Origin: G963674505 sp964575975
Lineage (GTDB): Bacteria > Desulfobacterota > Desulfobacteria > Desulfobacterales > SKZT01
NCBI GenBank assembly: GCA_964575975.1
Contig: CAZNTU010000061.1
Coordinates: 1 to 28,546, forward strand
DNA: 28,546 nucleotides
Direction: 5' to 3'
Under the pieces are notes generated by a model. It saw only the letters and a list, made by a program, of their open reading frames with translations. It did no database searches and was not told the DNA's origin. The translations under genes and the position numbers were made by a program. Positions 8,901 through 16,469 of this stretch are shown here, one piece after another (the stretch's first letter is position 1; each line of letters opens with the position of its first letter).

Positions 8901-9117
8901 CAATTCGCTCGCCTCCTTGTCGTTCCTCTCTCTGCAGGTTCTCGAGTTCATGGCTTTTGCCAGAGCCTGCGGCGCCGAGCATGCAAACCGCTTGGAATCC
9001 TGCCAATTCTTCGGTTTTATAAAAAATTCTTCCGCCACCTTCTTCGACTTTTACCCACCTTCTTTCTATGGGCCATCCCGTTGTCCCCGTCTCTTTGGCG
9101 TTTGGTTCCGTATTCAT
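5923..9117 (-). pseudogene. NACHT-like STAND ATPase with remnant C-terminal nuclease-type region, broken
   Basis: Read through its lesions, this is one gene of about 1,060 codons. In order: an N-terminal strand region; Walker A GAAGSGKS at residues 48-55; DIDLGA; Walker B IVYLDSLDEA; a sensor-like IACRSAVWP; a helical lid with FAHRQFAEFLAGK; then about 500 residues of HEAT-like helices; then RSEDDLLDFIMESL leading to REVQLRR, which in recalled relatives precedes a nuclease domain. Lesions: one extra A in an A9 run (8810-8818), one missing base near 7314-7317, an in-frame TAG at 6304-6306, and loss of the rest of the C-terminal domain at 5923, next to G/C repeats. STAND ATPases of this kind are often prokaryotic immune sensors; that role here is inference. 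The start is the ATG at 9117 without a clear ribosome site. Some lesions could be assembly errors. Confidence 0.75.
8810..8818 (-). other. A9 run at a frameshift in the NACHT-type gene
   Basis: On the coding strand nine A residues follow the CAT-CC of a HPKK region. Upstream, the frame encodes the Walker A domain. Downstream, the Walker B stretch (IVYLDSLDEA) is one base out of frame. Eight A residues would join them. A9 is long enough for polymerase slippage, so it could be a mutation, a phase switch, a transcript-level slip site or a sequencing error. Confidence 0.7.
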
Positions 9118-9212
9118 CAACACTTATTTATTTGGATTGACATACTTTTCATGACGGTGCGGGAGCTGGCAGCCGCAAAGTAATCCTTTCTCCCTGCGAC
9201 CAGAATCGTGTC

Positions 9213-9445
9213 TTATAATTGTTCCGCGAACGAATCCAACGAGATTGCCACCGAGGAAAACTCGCGCAGCAACTGCTTGTCAACCGTTATCAAGGGAACC
9301 TTACGGAAAGTACATTGCGAAATTCGCTGCGCCACAAGATTGGCGTCGCCCATTCGTTGTCCTTTTCCAATGCGCGCTCGGCTAAAACAGATTTTTCGCT
9401 GGAGAGGAAGAGATAGCCGACGACGTTCGTATCGACCACAATCAT
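9213..9445 (-). pseudogene. VapC-type PIN toxin with central deletion
   Basis: The start codon at 9445 overlaps the antitoxin stop as ATGA. The first 51 codons encode a PIN-domain beginning: MIVVDTNVVGYLFL with the first acidic residue, and ILWRSEFRNVL with the second. The frame ends at a TGA at 9290-9292. In another frame just downstream lies the PIN C-terminus, ITVDKQLLREF, with the last acidic residue, ending at 9213. About 50-60 residues between them, including the usual middle acidic position, are missing. The protein family is an RNase toxin (VapC/FitB-like), so the cell seems to have disarmed it. The split is read from frames, and the size of the loss is judged from typical 130-140-aa family lengths. 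Confidence 0.8.
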
Positions 9446-9684
9446 AGCCGGCCTTCCGCTTTTGCCCGGTCGAACTCATCGTCGCCGACCGGATGGCCGG
9501 CCGTCAATTGGCGGAGCCGACGCGCATTCTCGAGGACCTCGTCGATATTTATTCGGCGACTCATGACCGCTTTTTCAATGCACACGATTATTTCCCCGTT
9601 GATGGAGCGTCGGTTTGCTTCCGCGCTCGACTTAAGCCTTTCGTACAGCTCGTCGGGTATGTTCTTTACCGTTACGGTTGCCAT
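9442..9684 (-). CDS. FitA/VapB-like ribbon-helix-helix antitoxin
   Basis: The 80-aa protein begins MATVTVKNIPDELYERLK, the classic ribbon-helix-helix strand and first helix, then SAEANRRSINGEIIVCIE, the second helix. Its C-terminal tail (GDDEFDRAKAEGR) is the type that binds a PIN toxin. The start at 9684 has GAGAGG seven bases upstream. It probably binds its own promoter and neutralised the adjacent toxin, whose gene is now deleted in the middle. A possible promoter on this strand is TTGACG at 9746-9751 with a weak -10 near 9723-9728. It is an antitoxin left without a working partner. Confidence 0.88.
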   Translation of the reverse strand: MATVTVKNIPDELYERLKSSAEANRRSINGEIIVCIEKAVMSRRINIDEVLENARRLRQLTAGHPVGDDEFDRAKAEGRL

Positions 9685-10034
9685 ATAAACACCTCTCAGA
9701 TATGCAATTTCGTAATGAAACCATATTGCAATCAAATCGGGTTGTCGTCAAGAATGGATACGACGGGAATAGCAACTCGCCTCTCCCCGCTTACCAATTC
9801 CACCGAGGAAAAACCTTAATCTGCGGCATGCTTGACCGCGTCTTCCGCAAGACCCCTAAGCGGGTTTTTCCTGCATTGTTCTTTTCAATGGTATTGGAGT
9901 TGACATTTTCCCGGTTTTCCTTCAAATTCGAAAAAAACGATTTTGATGGAAAACCCTCCGCCTCCGGAAACATTCCAAGTCGACCAAGGTTTTCCTTCGT
10001 CGATCCGGTTTTTTTATTTCGAGAGAAAACAAGC
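9685..10034. promoter_or_regulatory. Divergent intergenic region between antitoxin and nucleotidyltransferase
   Basis: No gene is seen in this stretch. It must contain promoters for both divergent units. A plus-strand TTGACA at 9900-9905 is the best -35 candidate for the nucleotidyltransferase, but its -10 (CAAATT, 9923-9928) is weak. On the minus side TTGACG at 9746-9751 may serve the antitoxin gene. There is no clear operator palindrome. Confidence 0.35.
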
Positions 10035-11075
10035 ATGGAATTCGTCGAGATGTCCTCCGAACAAAGGAGGATATTCATAGATGCCGCGCAACTGCACGAG
10101 GCATACATGGACGCGTATCGGAAAGCGCGCTCCTACAGGGGCGGAATGCACTGGAAAAAAGCGAAGGGCAAACAATACCTGTTCCGCTCCCTGGACAGAT
10201 TCGGTCGCGGCAAGAGCCTGGGGCCCCGAAATACCGAGACGGAAGCTGTTTACAAATCCTTTCGGGAAAACAAAAAACAACTGAACGGAAGGCTGTCTCG
10301 TTTGAAATCCAGGCTGTCGGAGCAGGCCCGGCTGTGCAAGGCGTTAAGAATTTCGAGAGTCCCTGCGGTCGCGACCTCGATTTTGAGGGTATTGGAACAA
10401 AACAACCTGCTGGGCGGCCCCCTGCGAGTGGTCGGAACCAACGCCATATTCTGCTACGAAGCCTCTGCGGGCGGTTTTTTCGAGCGCGCGATTACCGCTA
10501 CGCGTGACTTGGACATTCTTTGGGACGTACGTTCGCGGTTGAGGCTTTATTCGACGGAAGACACGGATTCGTTCGGATTTATCGACATTTTGCAAAAAGC
10601 CGACCGGTCTTTCGCCATCGCCGGAAAATCAAGCTTTCGGGCTGTCAATCGGACCGGCTACATGGTGGACCTGATCAAGCCCGAGCCAAAATCCGTCATG
10701 ACCATTGAAAAACGCAGGATGGGAGATCGAAACGACTTGGCGGCCGGGGAAGTCCGGAATTTGCAATGGTTGATTTCGTCTCCCGAATTTTCTCATATCG
10801 TGATCGGAGAGGACGGCTATCCGGCGAAAATAGTTTGCCCCGACCCGAGGGCATTCGCCTTGCACAAGATTTGGTTGGCCAAACAGCCCGATCGCGAACC
10901 GATCAAACGCAATAGAGATCGGGACCAAGCCTTGGCCGTATGTCGTCTTGTGCTTCGTTTTTTCCCCGCCCATCCGTTCGACCCGAAAGATTTGCGAATG
11001 TTTCCGAAAACAGTCGTCGAAGATGCCATAGCCGAATTGGAAAATTTCCCGATGCCCCCCGGCTACGACGACTGA
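10035..11075 (+). CDS. GSU2403-family nucleotidyltransferase fold protein
   Basis: The 346-aa protein matches the recalled pattern of GSU2403-type proteins (NTP_transf_8): MEFVEMSSEQRRIFIDAAQ at the start, YRGGMHWKK at 34-42, YLFRSLDRFGRGKSLGPR at 48-65, then the nucleotidyltransferase core VVGTNAIFCYEA (GTNA at 134-137) and TRDLDILWD with the metal-binding pair Asp158 and Asp160. A third acidic position probably lies in the YMVDLIKP strand. The start at 10035 follows GAGAG nine bases upstream; the frame is open farther upstream, but that part has no family match. The enzyme should transfer a nucleotide to an unknown acceptor; members of this fold include MNT-type toxin-antitoxin proteins, so an accessory or defence role is possible. 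It ends in an ordinary way and looks intact. Confidence 0.85.
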   Translation: MEFVEMSSEQRRIFIDAAQLHEAYMDAYRKARSYRGGMHWKKAKGKQYLFRSLDRFGRGKSLGPRNTETEAVYKSFRENKKQLNGRLSRLKSRLSEQARLCKALRISRVPAVATSILRVLEQNNLLGGPLRVVGTNAIFCYEASAGGFFERAITATRDLDILWDVRSRLRLYSTEDTDSFGFIDILQKADRSFAIAGKSSFRAVNRTGYMVDLIKPEPKSVMTIEKRRMGDRNDLAAGEVRNLQWLISSPEFSHIVIGEDGYPAKIVCPDPRAFALHKIWLAKQPDREPIKRNRDRDQALAVCRLVLRFFPAHPFDPKDLRMFPKTVVEDAIAELENFPMPPGYDD

Positions 11076-11121
11076 GCCTTCCGTTCGATTCGTTTTTCAA
11101 GCTTCTCGGTCGGAGGATCGT

Positions 11122-11367
11122 ATGCACTCCGAACGTTTGCGAGCATCGGGCATTTTCACAACCGACGAGTTGCCAACAAATCCGTTGGCAAAATTCTCGA
11201 CATGGTTTCGCAATCCAACAGAATTGTTGCCAACAATCGATCCCGAGGTGATCGAAGAGTGTCCGGAAGAGATTATCGACTTTTTTATATTATGGCGACA
11301 AAGACGGACCTATGGAGATAAAAAACGTTGTGGAAAATGCAAGATCGTACAATCTTTCCCGTCATGA
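11122..11367 (+). CDS. Small hypothetical protein, 81 aa
   Basis: An 81-codon frame with a good ribosome site: GGAGG five bases before the ATG. The protein has an acidic middle (IDPEVIEECPEEIIDFF) followed by a basic stretch and a CGKC pair near its end. No family is recognised. Its DNA contains an 8-bp inverted repeat (TTGCCAAC and GTTGGCAA at about 11170-11191), so part of it may be regulatory rather than coding. It lies between the nucleotidyltransferase and the AraC gene, on the same strand as both. Confidence 0.4.
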   Translation: MHSERLRASGIFTTDELPTNPLAKFSTWFRNPTELLPTIDPEVIEECPEEIIDFFILWRQRRTYGDKKRCGKCKIVQSFPS

Positions 11368-11488
11368 ATAGGTTAGAGTCCCTTCAAGGGACGATTGTTG
11401 ACAGGCGTTCGCCGTCTGCGCAAGGCGCGCCGAGATTTTCGATTGTTTGCGCTATCGGGTTCCCAAGAAACCGGAATAGGGGCAAGCT

Positions 11489-12379
11489 ATGGAGACTCTT
11501 GAAGAAAACCGGATTCCGGCATCCGAGAAATGCCGCATATGGAAGGACGAGGTACTTGGCCTCGGTCTCTGCGAGGCGTTTTTTACCACGCACAAATTCC
11601 CGAAGCATTCGCACGACTACTTTGTCGTCGGACTGATCGCCCGGGGCTGCCAGTCGTTCGTCCATCGGGGGACCGAGTACCACACCCCGACGGGCGGCAT
11701 GATCGTCTTGAATCCCGGGGACGACCACACGGGAGTCCCGGTCAACTCGCGGGGATTCCTTTGGCGGGCCGTCTATCCGACCCGCGACCAAATGGCCGAG
11801 GCGGCCCAAGGACTCGGCTGCCTCGAACGGAAATCCGTAGGGTTTCCTCGCGTCCGGATCGACGATCCTCTTCTGCTCGATTCGTTCGGCCGTCTGCACG
11901 GCGCATTGCGGAACAACGACGATGCCATGGATCGGGAGGCCTTGCTTGCGGAATTTCTCGCGCTTCTCGTCGCCCGGCATTCCAATTTGGAGATCGGTTC
12001 GAAGAACCCGACCCAGGAGGGGTGGGTGGTCGAAAAGGCCAAGCGCTTTCTTCGGGAGAACCTTTCCTCCAATCCGACCCTCGGCCAGGTTTCCAAGCAC
12101 TTGGGCGTCGATCGTTTCCGCCTCATCCGGGAATTCAACCGGCGGCTCGGCATGTCGCCCCACGTCTATCTCGATTGCCTGCGGATTCAAACGGCCCAGC
12201 AATTGCTGGACAAAGGCCTTCCGCTTGCCGAAATCGCCCTGGCGGTCGGGTTTTCCGATCAAAGCCACTTTACCAAAAGGTTCAAGAGGCAGATCGGCGT
12301 CACGCCGGGAAAATACTTGTCCCGAATTCCCGTCAGGGTCGCGGAACGAAATAAAAACGGACGTTTCGCGGGGCGATGA
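11489..12379 (+). CDS. AraC-family transcriptional regulator
   Basis: The 296-aa protein has an AraC-type cupin sensor domain (HKFPKHSHDYFVVGLIARG at 35-53, LNPGDDHTG at 74-82) and a double helix-turn-helix at about 185-280: LGQVSKHLGVDRFRLIREF, then LAEIALAVGFSDQSHFTKRF and the family end GVTPGKYL. Relatives are often activators that control a neighbouring amino-acid exporter of the EamA or LysE type. A truncated EamA gene indeed lies convergent just downstream, so its probable target is broken here. The last 15 residues (VRVAERNKNGRFAGR) go beyond the usual end, and their DNA contains CGGAACGAAATAAA, which resembles the end of the 85-bp palindromic repeat. The stop may thus have been moved by a repeat. 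Confidence 0.9.
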   Translation: METLEENRIPASEKCRIWKDEVLGLGLCEAFFTTHKFPKHSHDYFVVGLIARGCQSFVHRGTEYHTPTGGMIVLNPGDDHTGVPVNSRGFLWRAVYPTRDQMAEAAQGLGCLERKSVGFPRVRIDDPLLLDSFGRLHGALRNNDDAMDREALLAEFLALLVARHSNLEIGSKNPTQEGWVVEKAKRFLRENLSSNPTLGQVSKHLGVDRFRLIREFNRRLGMSPHVYLDCLRIQTAQQLLDKGLPLAEIALAVGFSDQSHFTKRFKRQIGVTPGKYLSRIPVRVAERNKNGRFAGR

Positions 12380-12490
12380 AAGTGTCGATTTTCCGGTGCT
12401 GAGATTTCCTTTCGTTTTTCCTTTCCGAGCATGCAAGCTCTGTTTTGTTTCGCTGGACGATCCCGGCGGACCAGGCAATGTCCCGGTCTT

Positions 12491-12588
12491 CCGGTAGCGC
12501 CGCCTTCCACGGCGGCGCGGGCATCCGGCGACCGAATCCGACCGCTAGCCAACGGGCGCCGCGCCGCCGTGGAAGGCGGCGCTACCGG
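12491..12588. repeat. Perfect 30-bp inverted repeat with 38-bp loop
   Basis: Bases 12491-12520 (starting CCGGTAGCGCCGCCTTCCAC) are the exact reverse complement of 12559-12588. Each arm has an internal smaller palindrome (GCCGCC...GGCGGC). It lies after the AraC stop and could act as a factor-independent end of two convergent genes, although no T-tract follows. The perfect match suggests recent insertion or gene conversion. Confidence 0.85.
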
Positions 12589-12667
12589 ATATCGGCTCGA
12601 CCCTGCCCTGGGACGAAGAAATGGACAAACGAAAATTCGGAACGGATCTCGGATGAAACTATGCGGC

Positions 12668-12752
12668 GCGAAACGAAACGAATATGCCGTCGCGCTTGCC
12701 GACAGCCTGTATTGCGCGCTGCTTTTGCGGCTTTGTTTCGTTCCGAGGCCCT
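12668..12752 (+). repeat. MITE-like palindromic element, copy 2
   Basis: Second copy of the 85-bp unit at 5545-5629, same length and orientation. Here the fold is better: the left CGAAACGAAACGAA pairs with the right end, and the centre holds the palindrome ACAGCCTGT. Its right end reaches the stop codon of the truncated EamA gene on the other strand. The rest of 12380-12667 contains the 30-bp inverted repeat and no gene. Confidence 0.7.
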
Positions 12753-13138
12753 CACTCCTTCGTCCCCCGCGACAAATTTGCTAAAATCGCGGCCGATACG
12801 ACCAGCAGTCCTCCGCCGATCCGAATCGCGGTCATGTTTTCCCCCAGTACGAGCCACGAACCGAAAGCGGTGACGAAAGGGACTAAATTAATAAACATGG
12901 ACGCCCGGACGGCGGACAGGACGCCCAAGGCGTAGTTGTAGGCGAAAAACGCCCCGACCGTCGAAAACAAAGCCAGGGAAAGCACCGCGCTCCATTGTCT
13001 TGTGCCTATCCCGGTCCAAGCCACGTCCGCCGTTTGGAACAGGAAAAACGGCGCGAAAAACAGAGCGCCGTAAATCATCTGGTAGGAGGTGACCAGGAAA
13101 GCGGGGTAGTCCTCCCCCATCTTCCTGGCGAGACAACA
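12752..13138 (-). pseudogene. EamA/DMT-superfamily transporter, C-terminal half only
   Basis: The frame from about 13138 to the stop at 12752 encodes the second EamA repeat: VTSYQMIYGALFFAPFFLF, AVLSLALFSTVGAFFAYNYAL and LVPFVTAFGSWLVLGENMT, then a last helix VVSAAILANLS. These are about four to five membrane helices of the usual ten. Upstream of 13138 the same strand shows no first repeat, so the gene has lost its front half, and the ATG at 13120 is an internal methionine. Full-length relatives export amino acids or other metabolites. The AraC gene nearby may have been its regulator. Confidence 0.8.
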
Positions 13139-13227
13139 GCGGCGTCTTGTACGTTATTGCCAAAAAAATCCGCGCGACGGGAGGCTCGAACGAAGCTGAA
13201 TGGAACGACCGGGTGGCGTTTTCATCT

Positions 13228-13255
13228 TTGACAAAACGATTATTTTCTGTAAACT
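13228..13255 (+). promoter_or_regulatory. Sigma-70-type promoter for the TM2 gene
   Basis: TTGACA (13228-13233), a 16-base spacer and TAAACT (13250-13255) lie about 80 bases upstream of the TM2 start. The -35 is perfect and the -10 matches four of six positions. It is prediction only. Confidence 0.45.
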
Positions 13256-13335
13256 TGGATTGAAACCGCAAAAACGGGCAGCATGGCATTGGATTACGCA
13301 TTTTACGCATGCTTCATGAAAATGGAGGAAAAACG

Positions 13336-13899
13336 ATGAACCTGGAGCCTGAAAAATCGAAAGGCGTCGCCTACCTCTTGCTTGTCGCCGGTCCGATGTT
13401 CGGATTGTGCGGCTTGCAAAGACTGTATATGGGAAAAATCGGCACGGGCGTTCTTTATGTTTTGACGTTCGGCTTGTTTGGAATCGGACAACTGGTCGAT
13501 CTGTTCACGTTCGGCCAAGTCGTCGAGAATCACAACCTTGTTATCAAGCTCCGGAAACATTACGATTCGGAACGGGCGACAGAGGGCCGATTCGGCAACT
13601 CAGAGGGTTTGAACCCCGATCTTTCCCAAAAATTGACGAATTTGCGGAAGCTCGGACCGGATCAAAGGCAACGCGCGCTTCTGCAGTTCATTCACGGCAA
13701 GCAAGGAATGATATCCCCGATCGAAATCGTTTCCGTATCGAGCCTGAACATGGAGGAAGCCAAAAAGGAGCTTGACAACTTTTGCGTCCAAGGCGCGGCG
13801 GAACTGCGCATCACGGAAGGGGGAGAAATGGTGTACGTGTTTCCCGGCTTTCTGGACGAAGAGGAAAAGCGGAAGGCGAGGTCGGTCTTGTCGGTTTAA
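13336..13899 (+). CDS. TM2-domain membrane protein
   Basis: A GGAGG seven bases before ATG 13336 fixes the start. The 187-aa protein opens with a TM2 domain: VAYLLLVAGPMFGLCGLQRLYMGKIGTGVLYVLTFGLFGIGQLVDLF is contained at about 8-58, two membrane helices joined by the conserved G-x-x-R-x-Y turn. A soluble C-terminal region of about 120 residues follows. It contains LQFIHGKQGMISPIEIVSVSSLNMEEAKKELDNF, in part a winged-helix-like stretch seen in other TM2 proteins. Its function is unknown. The gene is convergent with the TonB operon; its stop overlaps the stop of the TPR gene by four bases. Confidence 0.85.
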   Translation: MNLEPEKSKGVAYLLLVAGPMFGLCGLQRLYMGKIGTGVLYVLTFGLFGIGQLVDLFTFGQVVENHNLVIKLRKHYDSERATEGRFGNSEGLNPDLSQKLTNLRKLGPDQRQRALLQFIHGKQGMISPIEIVSVSSLNMEEAKKELDNFCVQGAAELRITEGGEMVYVFPGFLDEEEKRKARSVLSV

Positions 13900-14652
13900 T
13901 TTGCGAGGTCAATAAGGATTTCTCCGCATCCCCGTTTATGGCATTGGACGATTTTTTCGAGAAATTCGTCCGAGGCGGACGCGCCATGCAGCGTTTCGTA
14001 GAAGGAAACGGCCTTTTTCGGGACGCCCAGCACGAGGTTCAAATCGGCCAGAAGCTTTTTCTCCTTTTCGTCTAGGGGAGTCAAAAAAACGTAGATCGCG
14101 AGAGACACGAGGGCTTGTCTTTCCCGGTTGCCCGAAAGATGGATATGCGCCAGCGTCTTCCACCATTTTGGTTCCGCCGGGTCGTCCTCGACCAGCTTTT
14201 CGGGCAGCGACAGCGCTTTATTTCATGTCGAGCGCCAGGTACTGGTACAGGAGATTTTCCTGCCACTGCATTTTCTTCTCTCCCGAAAACGTCTCGACCA
14301 GCCGTTGCATGAGCGGAATCGCCTTTTGGGGTTTTCCGTCGGCGATGTACGCATGCGCTAGGGTTTCCTTCCATTCGTCCCTTGCTTTCGACGCGTCCTG
14401 CGCGATCAGTCTTTCCAGCACCGGGATCGCCTTTGCGTTCTTTTCGGCGGACAAGTAGGAGGCGGCGGCGTAGTAGAGAATTTCGGGGTTTTTCTCCTCC
14501 GAAGTTTCGTAGCCCTTTAGAAAAGCCTCGGCGGCTTTCTCGTGCATGGCAGCCGGACCCTTCTGCCCGAGTTTGCCCGCTTTCGCCAATCCAGGGCTGG
14601 AAGCTCCGGCTGCCTTCGAGGAAATATCAAACGATTCTTTCATGGCAACCAT
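13896..14652 (-). pseudogene. TPR protein of the TonB operon, frameshifted
   Basis: The last gene of the TonB operon. It starts at 14652, just after the tonB stop. The first 144 codons contain TPR-like helices (AAASYLSAEKNAKAIPVLERL, LAHAYIADGKPQKAIPLMQRL, LLYQYLALDM) and end at a TAA at 14218-14220. One base farther along, the next frame continues the same pattern (KALSLPEKLVEDDPAEPKWW, LAHIHLSGNRERQALVSLAIY) down to 13896. Removing one A in AAATAAA joins the two into a protein of about 250 aa. TPR proteins are regular companions of DUF3450/TtpC/TonB operons and probably scaffold the complex in the periplasm; I see no clear signal peptide here. The shift may be a mutation or a draft-sequence error, as the rest of the operon is intact. 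Confidence 0.7.
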
Positions 14653-14655
14653 TCG

Positions 14656-15378
14656 TCATTGCAATTCGAACCGAACGACCGTTTCTGCCCAGGCGTTTAC
14701 CGGCTGGCCATCGACCGTTCCTGGCTTGAACCTCCAGGACGTCACGCATTGCTCCACCGCCCGGTCGAATATCTTTTCGGGTTTTGCTTCCATAATCCGG
14801 ATTTTATCGACTCCTCCGGATTCGGTCACGAGGAAGCGCACCTTTACCCATCCTTCGATGCCCCTCCGTTTCGCCATCGGGGGATAGACCGGCGGCGTTC
14901 TGACCAAGGTAGTCAAAGGAGCGTCCAGTTCTCCCACGTCGTAGAAGTCCTTCAGAGGAGGCGCGTCCAAGGGTACGGTCTTCATGTCGAGGGCCGGCAG
15001 ACGGATTTGGCCCGCCGGAAGCTTCGGGTTGAGTTCGTACGGGATTCGCATGCTGTCGAGTTTGGGGAGGGACCTCGACAATTCCTTTTTGACCATGTCC
15101 CTCCTTTCCGGCTGCTTCGGCTCCGGCGGCTTCTTTTCTTTCTGTTTTCGCTCCGGCGGCGTCTCTTCCTTCTTCAGTCTGATGAAATCCACGGTGCGAA
15201 TCTTTTCGAATTGTTCCCTGTCGCCCGGTCCGGTCTGAACGAGTCGCGGCATGAGGCTGAACAGGAGGAGGTTCAAAAGAATTGCGAAAATCGCGGAAAA
15301 CGTCCACATGGTCCCCGTTTTGAGCCATTGGAACGGTCTTGGCCTTTCGCGGGCGGTCTTGGCCGTCGCCATGTCCAT
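14656..15378 (-). CDS. tonB: TonB-family energy transducer
   Basis: The 240-aa protein has a short cytoplasmic N-terminus, one membrane helix (TMWTFSAIFAILLNLLLFSL, residues 23-42), a charged Pro/Lys/Glu spacer with EPKQPERR-type words, and a C-terminal TonB domain (PVYPPMAKRRGIEGWVKVRF, then RAVEQCVTSWRFKPGTVDG). It spans the periplasm and passes proton-motive energy from ExbB/ExbD to outer-membrane receptors. GGAGGG lies eight bases before ATG 15378, which begins one base after the exbD stop; a second ATG six bases on is possible. No TonB-dependent receptor is present in the window, so its cargo is not shown. Confidence 0.92.
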   Translation of the reverse strand: MDMATAKTARERPRPFQWLKTGTMWTFSAIFAILLNLLLFSLMPRLVQTGPGDREQFEKIRTVDFIRLKKEETPPERKQKEKKPPEPKQPERRDMVKKELSRSLPKLDSMRIPYELNPKLPAGQIRLPALDMKTVPLDAPPLKDFYDVGELDAPLTTLVRTPPVYPPMAKRRGIEGWVKVRFLVTESGGVDKIRIMEAKPEKIFDRAVEQCVTSWRFKPGTVDGQPVNAWAETVVRFELQ

Positions 15379-15379
15379 G

Positions 15380-15802
15380 TCAATTTCCCTCCGACGGAAA
15401 GCTGGCGGCGATGGAAACCGATTCGGCCCCCGCGAGACGGCAGGCGTCCATGACTTCGATGGCGATGCCCGTGCGGCTTTGCCTGTCGGCGACGATCACC
15501 ACCGTGCTTTTCGGATTCTCGGCCAAGGCGCGCTCCACGTTTGCCCGCACGGCCTTTATGTCGATCTGGCGCTTTTCCATGAAAATGCCGTTGTCCTTGT
15601 CGATCCCGATCATGATTCCGATGTTCGGCATGGACTCTGCCGTCGCGGCGGTCGGACGGTTCACGTCGATACCGCTTTCCTTCACGAAGCTGGTGGTTAC
15701 AAGGAAGAAAATCAAAAGGATGAACACCATGTCGATCAGGGGTGCCATGTTGATGTCGAGCGGTTGACGCCGCTGTTTCCGAGCGCCCGTTATGTTCAGC
15801 AT
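15380..15802 (-). CDS. exbD: Biopolymer transporter ExbD
   Basis: A 140-aa protein with a basic N-terminal tail, one membrane helix with the conserved aspartate (PLIDMVFILLIFFLVTTSF; Asp24 is the proton-path residue) and a periplasmic domain (VNRPTAATAESMP ... VVIVADRQSRTG). It forms the proton channel of the TonB motor with the ExbB-type proteins encoded upstream. The gene starts three bases after the exbB stop and ends one base before the tonB start, so all are surely one transcript. Confidence 0.92.
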   Translation of the reverse strand: MLNITGARKQRRQPLDINMAPLIDMVFILLIFFLVTTSFVKESGIDVNRPTAATAESMPNIGIMIGIDKDNGIFMEKRQIDIKAVRANVERALAENPKSTVVIVADRQSRTGIAIEVMDACRLAGAESVSIAASFPSEGN

Positions 15803-15805
15803 TTT

Positions 15806-16444
15806 CTACTCTCCTTTGCCGCAGGCCAAATGCCTGCTCAAGTACATTCCTACGGAAGCCACCCGGCGTTTCAAGTTCTCCGCCCTGCGCGCCAGCCAAT
15901 TGTAGGCGTAGAGTCCGGGAATGGCGACCAGCAGGCCGGTTTGGGTCGTTATGAGCGCTTCGGAAATTCCGGCCGCCATGGCGCGCGCGTTTCCCGCGCC
16001 GAAAACGCTGATGGTGTCGAAAGTGGCGATCATGCCCGTTACCGTGCCCAAGAGTCCCAGCAGAGGAGAGGCCTTCGCGAGCGATCCGATCACAGCCAAA
16101 TGCCGATCCAGGTTGGACACCACCGACATCACCGTCTCGTCCAATATCGGACGATCCACGTCGATGCTTCCGGTGCGGCGCATTTGAAACTCGGTGACAA
16201 GCATGGCCACAACGCCCCGGTATTCCTTGGGATCGGGAATTTCCCCCTCCCGGATATATCGCGCCGCCCGCTCCCGGTCCATATTTTTCCGGTACAGCCG
16301 CCGAAAAAACAGCAAGCGGTTCACGATCAGTATCCACATCACGGTGGAAACCGCCAACAGCGGTATCATCACGACCCCGCCCGCCGCCAGGTATTCCTCG
16401 AAGATGAAATATTGATCGGCAATCAGTTGTATTATCGAATGCAT
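15806..16444 (-). CDS. exbB: MotA/TolQ/ExbB proton channel protein
   Basis: The 212-aa protein has three membrane helices in the ExbB order: VVMIPLLAVSTVMWILIV near 24-41, a cytoplasmic stretch, then SPLLGLLGTVTGMIATF and the last helix TQTGLLVAIPGLYAYNW. The GLLGTVTGM turn and the Thr/Ser-rich final helix are the proton-path hallmarks. It is the second ExbB-type protein of this operon; the first is the larger TtpC-like protein upstream. The 184-bp gap between the two genes is unusual for the operon and holds a heptamer repeat. Confidence 0.9.
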   Translation of the reverse strand: MHSIIQLIADQYFIFEEYLAAGGVVMIPLLAVSTVMWILIVNRLLFFRRLYRKNMDRERAARYIREGEIPDPKEYRGVVAMLVTEFQMRRTGSIDVDRPILDETVMSVVSNLDRHLAVIGSLAKASPLLGLLGTVTGMIATFDTISVFGAGNARAMAAGISEALITTQTGLLVAIPGLYAYNWLARRAENLKRRVASVGMYLSRHLACGKGE

Positions 16445-16469
16445 CTCGTTTTTTCGTCCTTGTTGAAAG

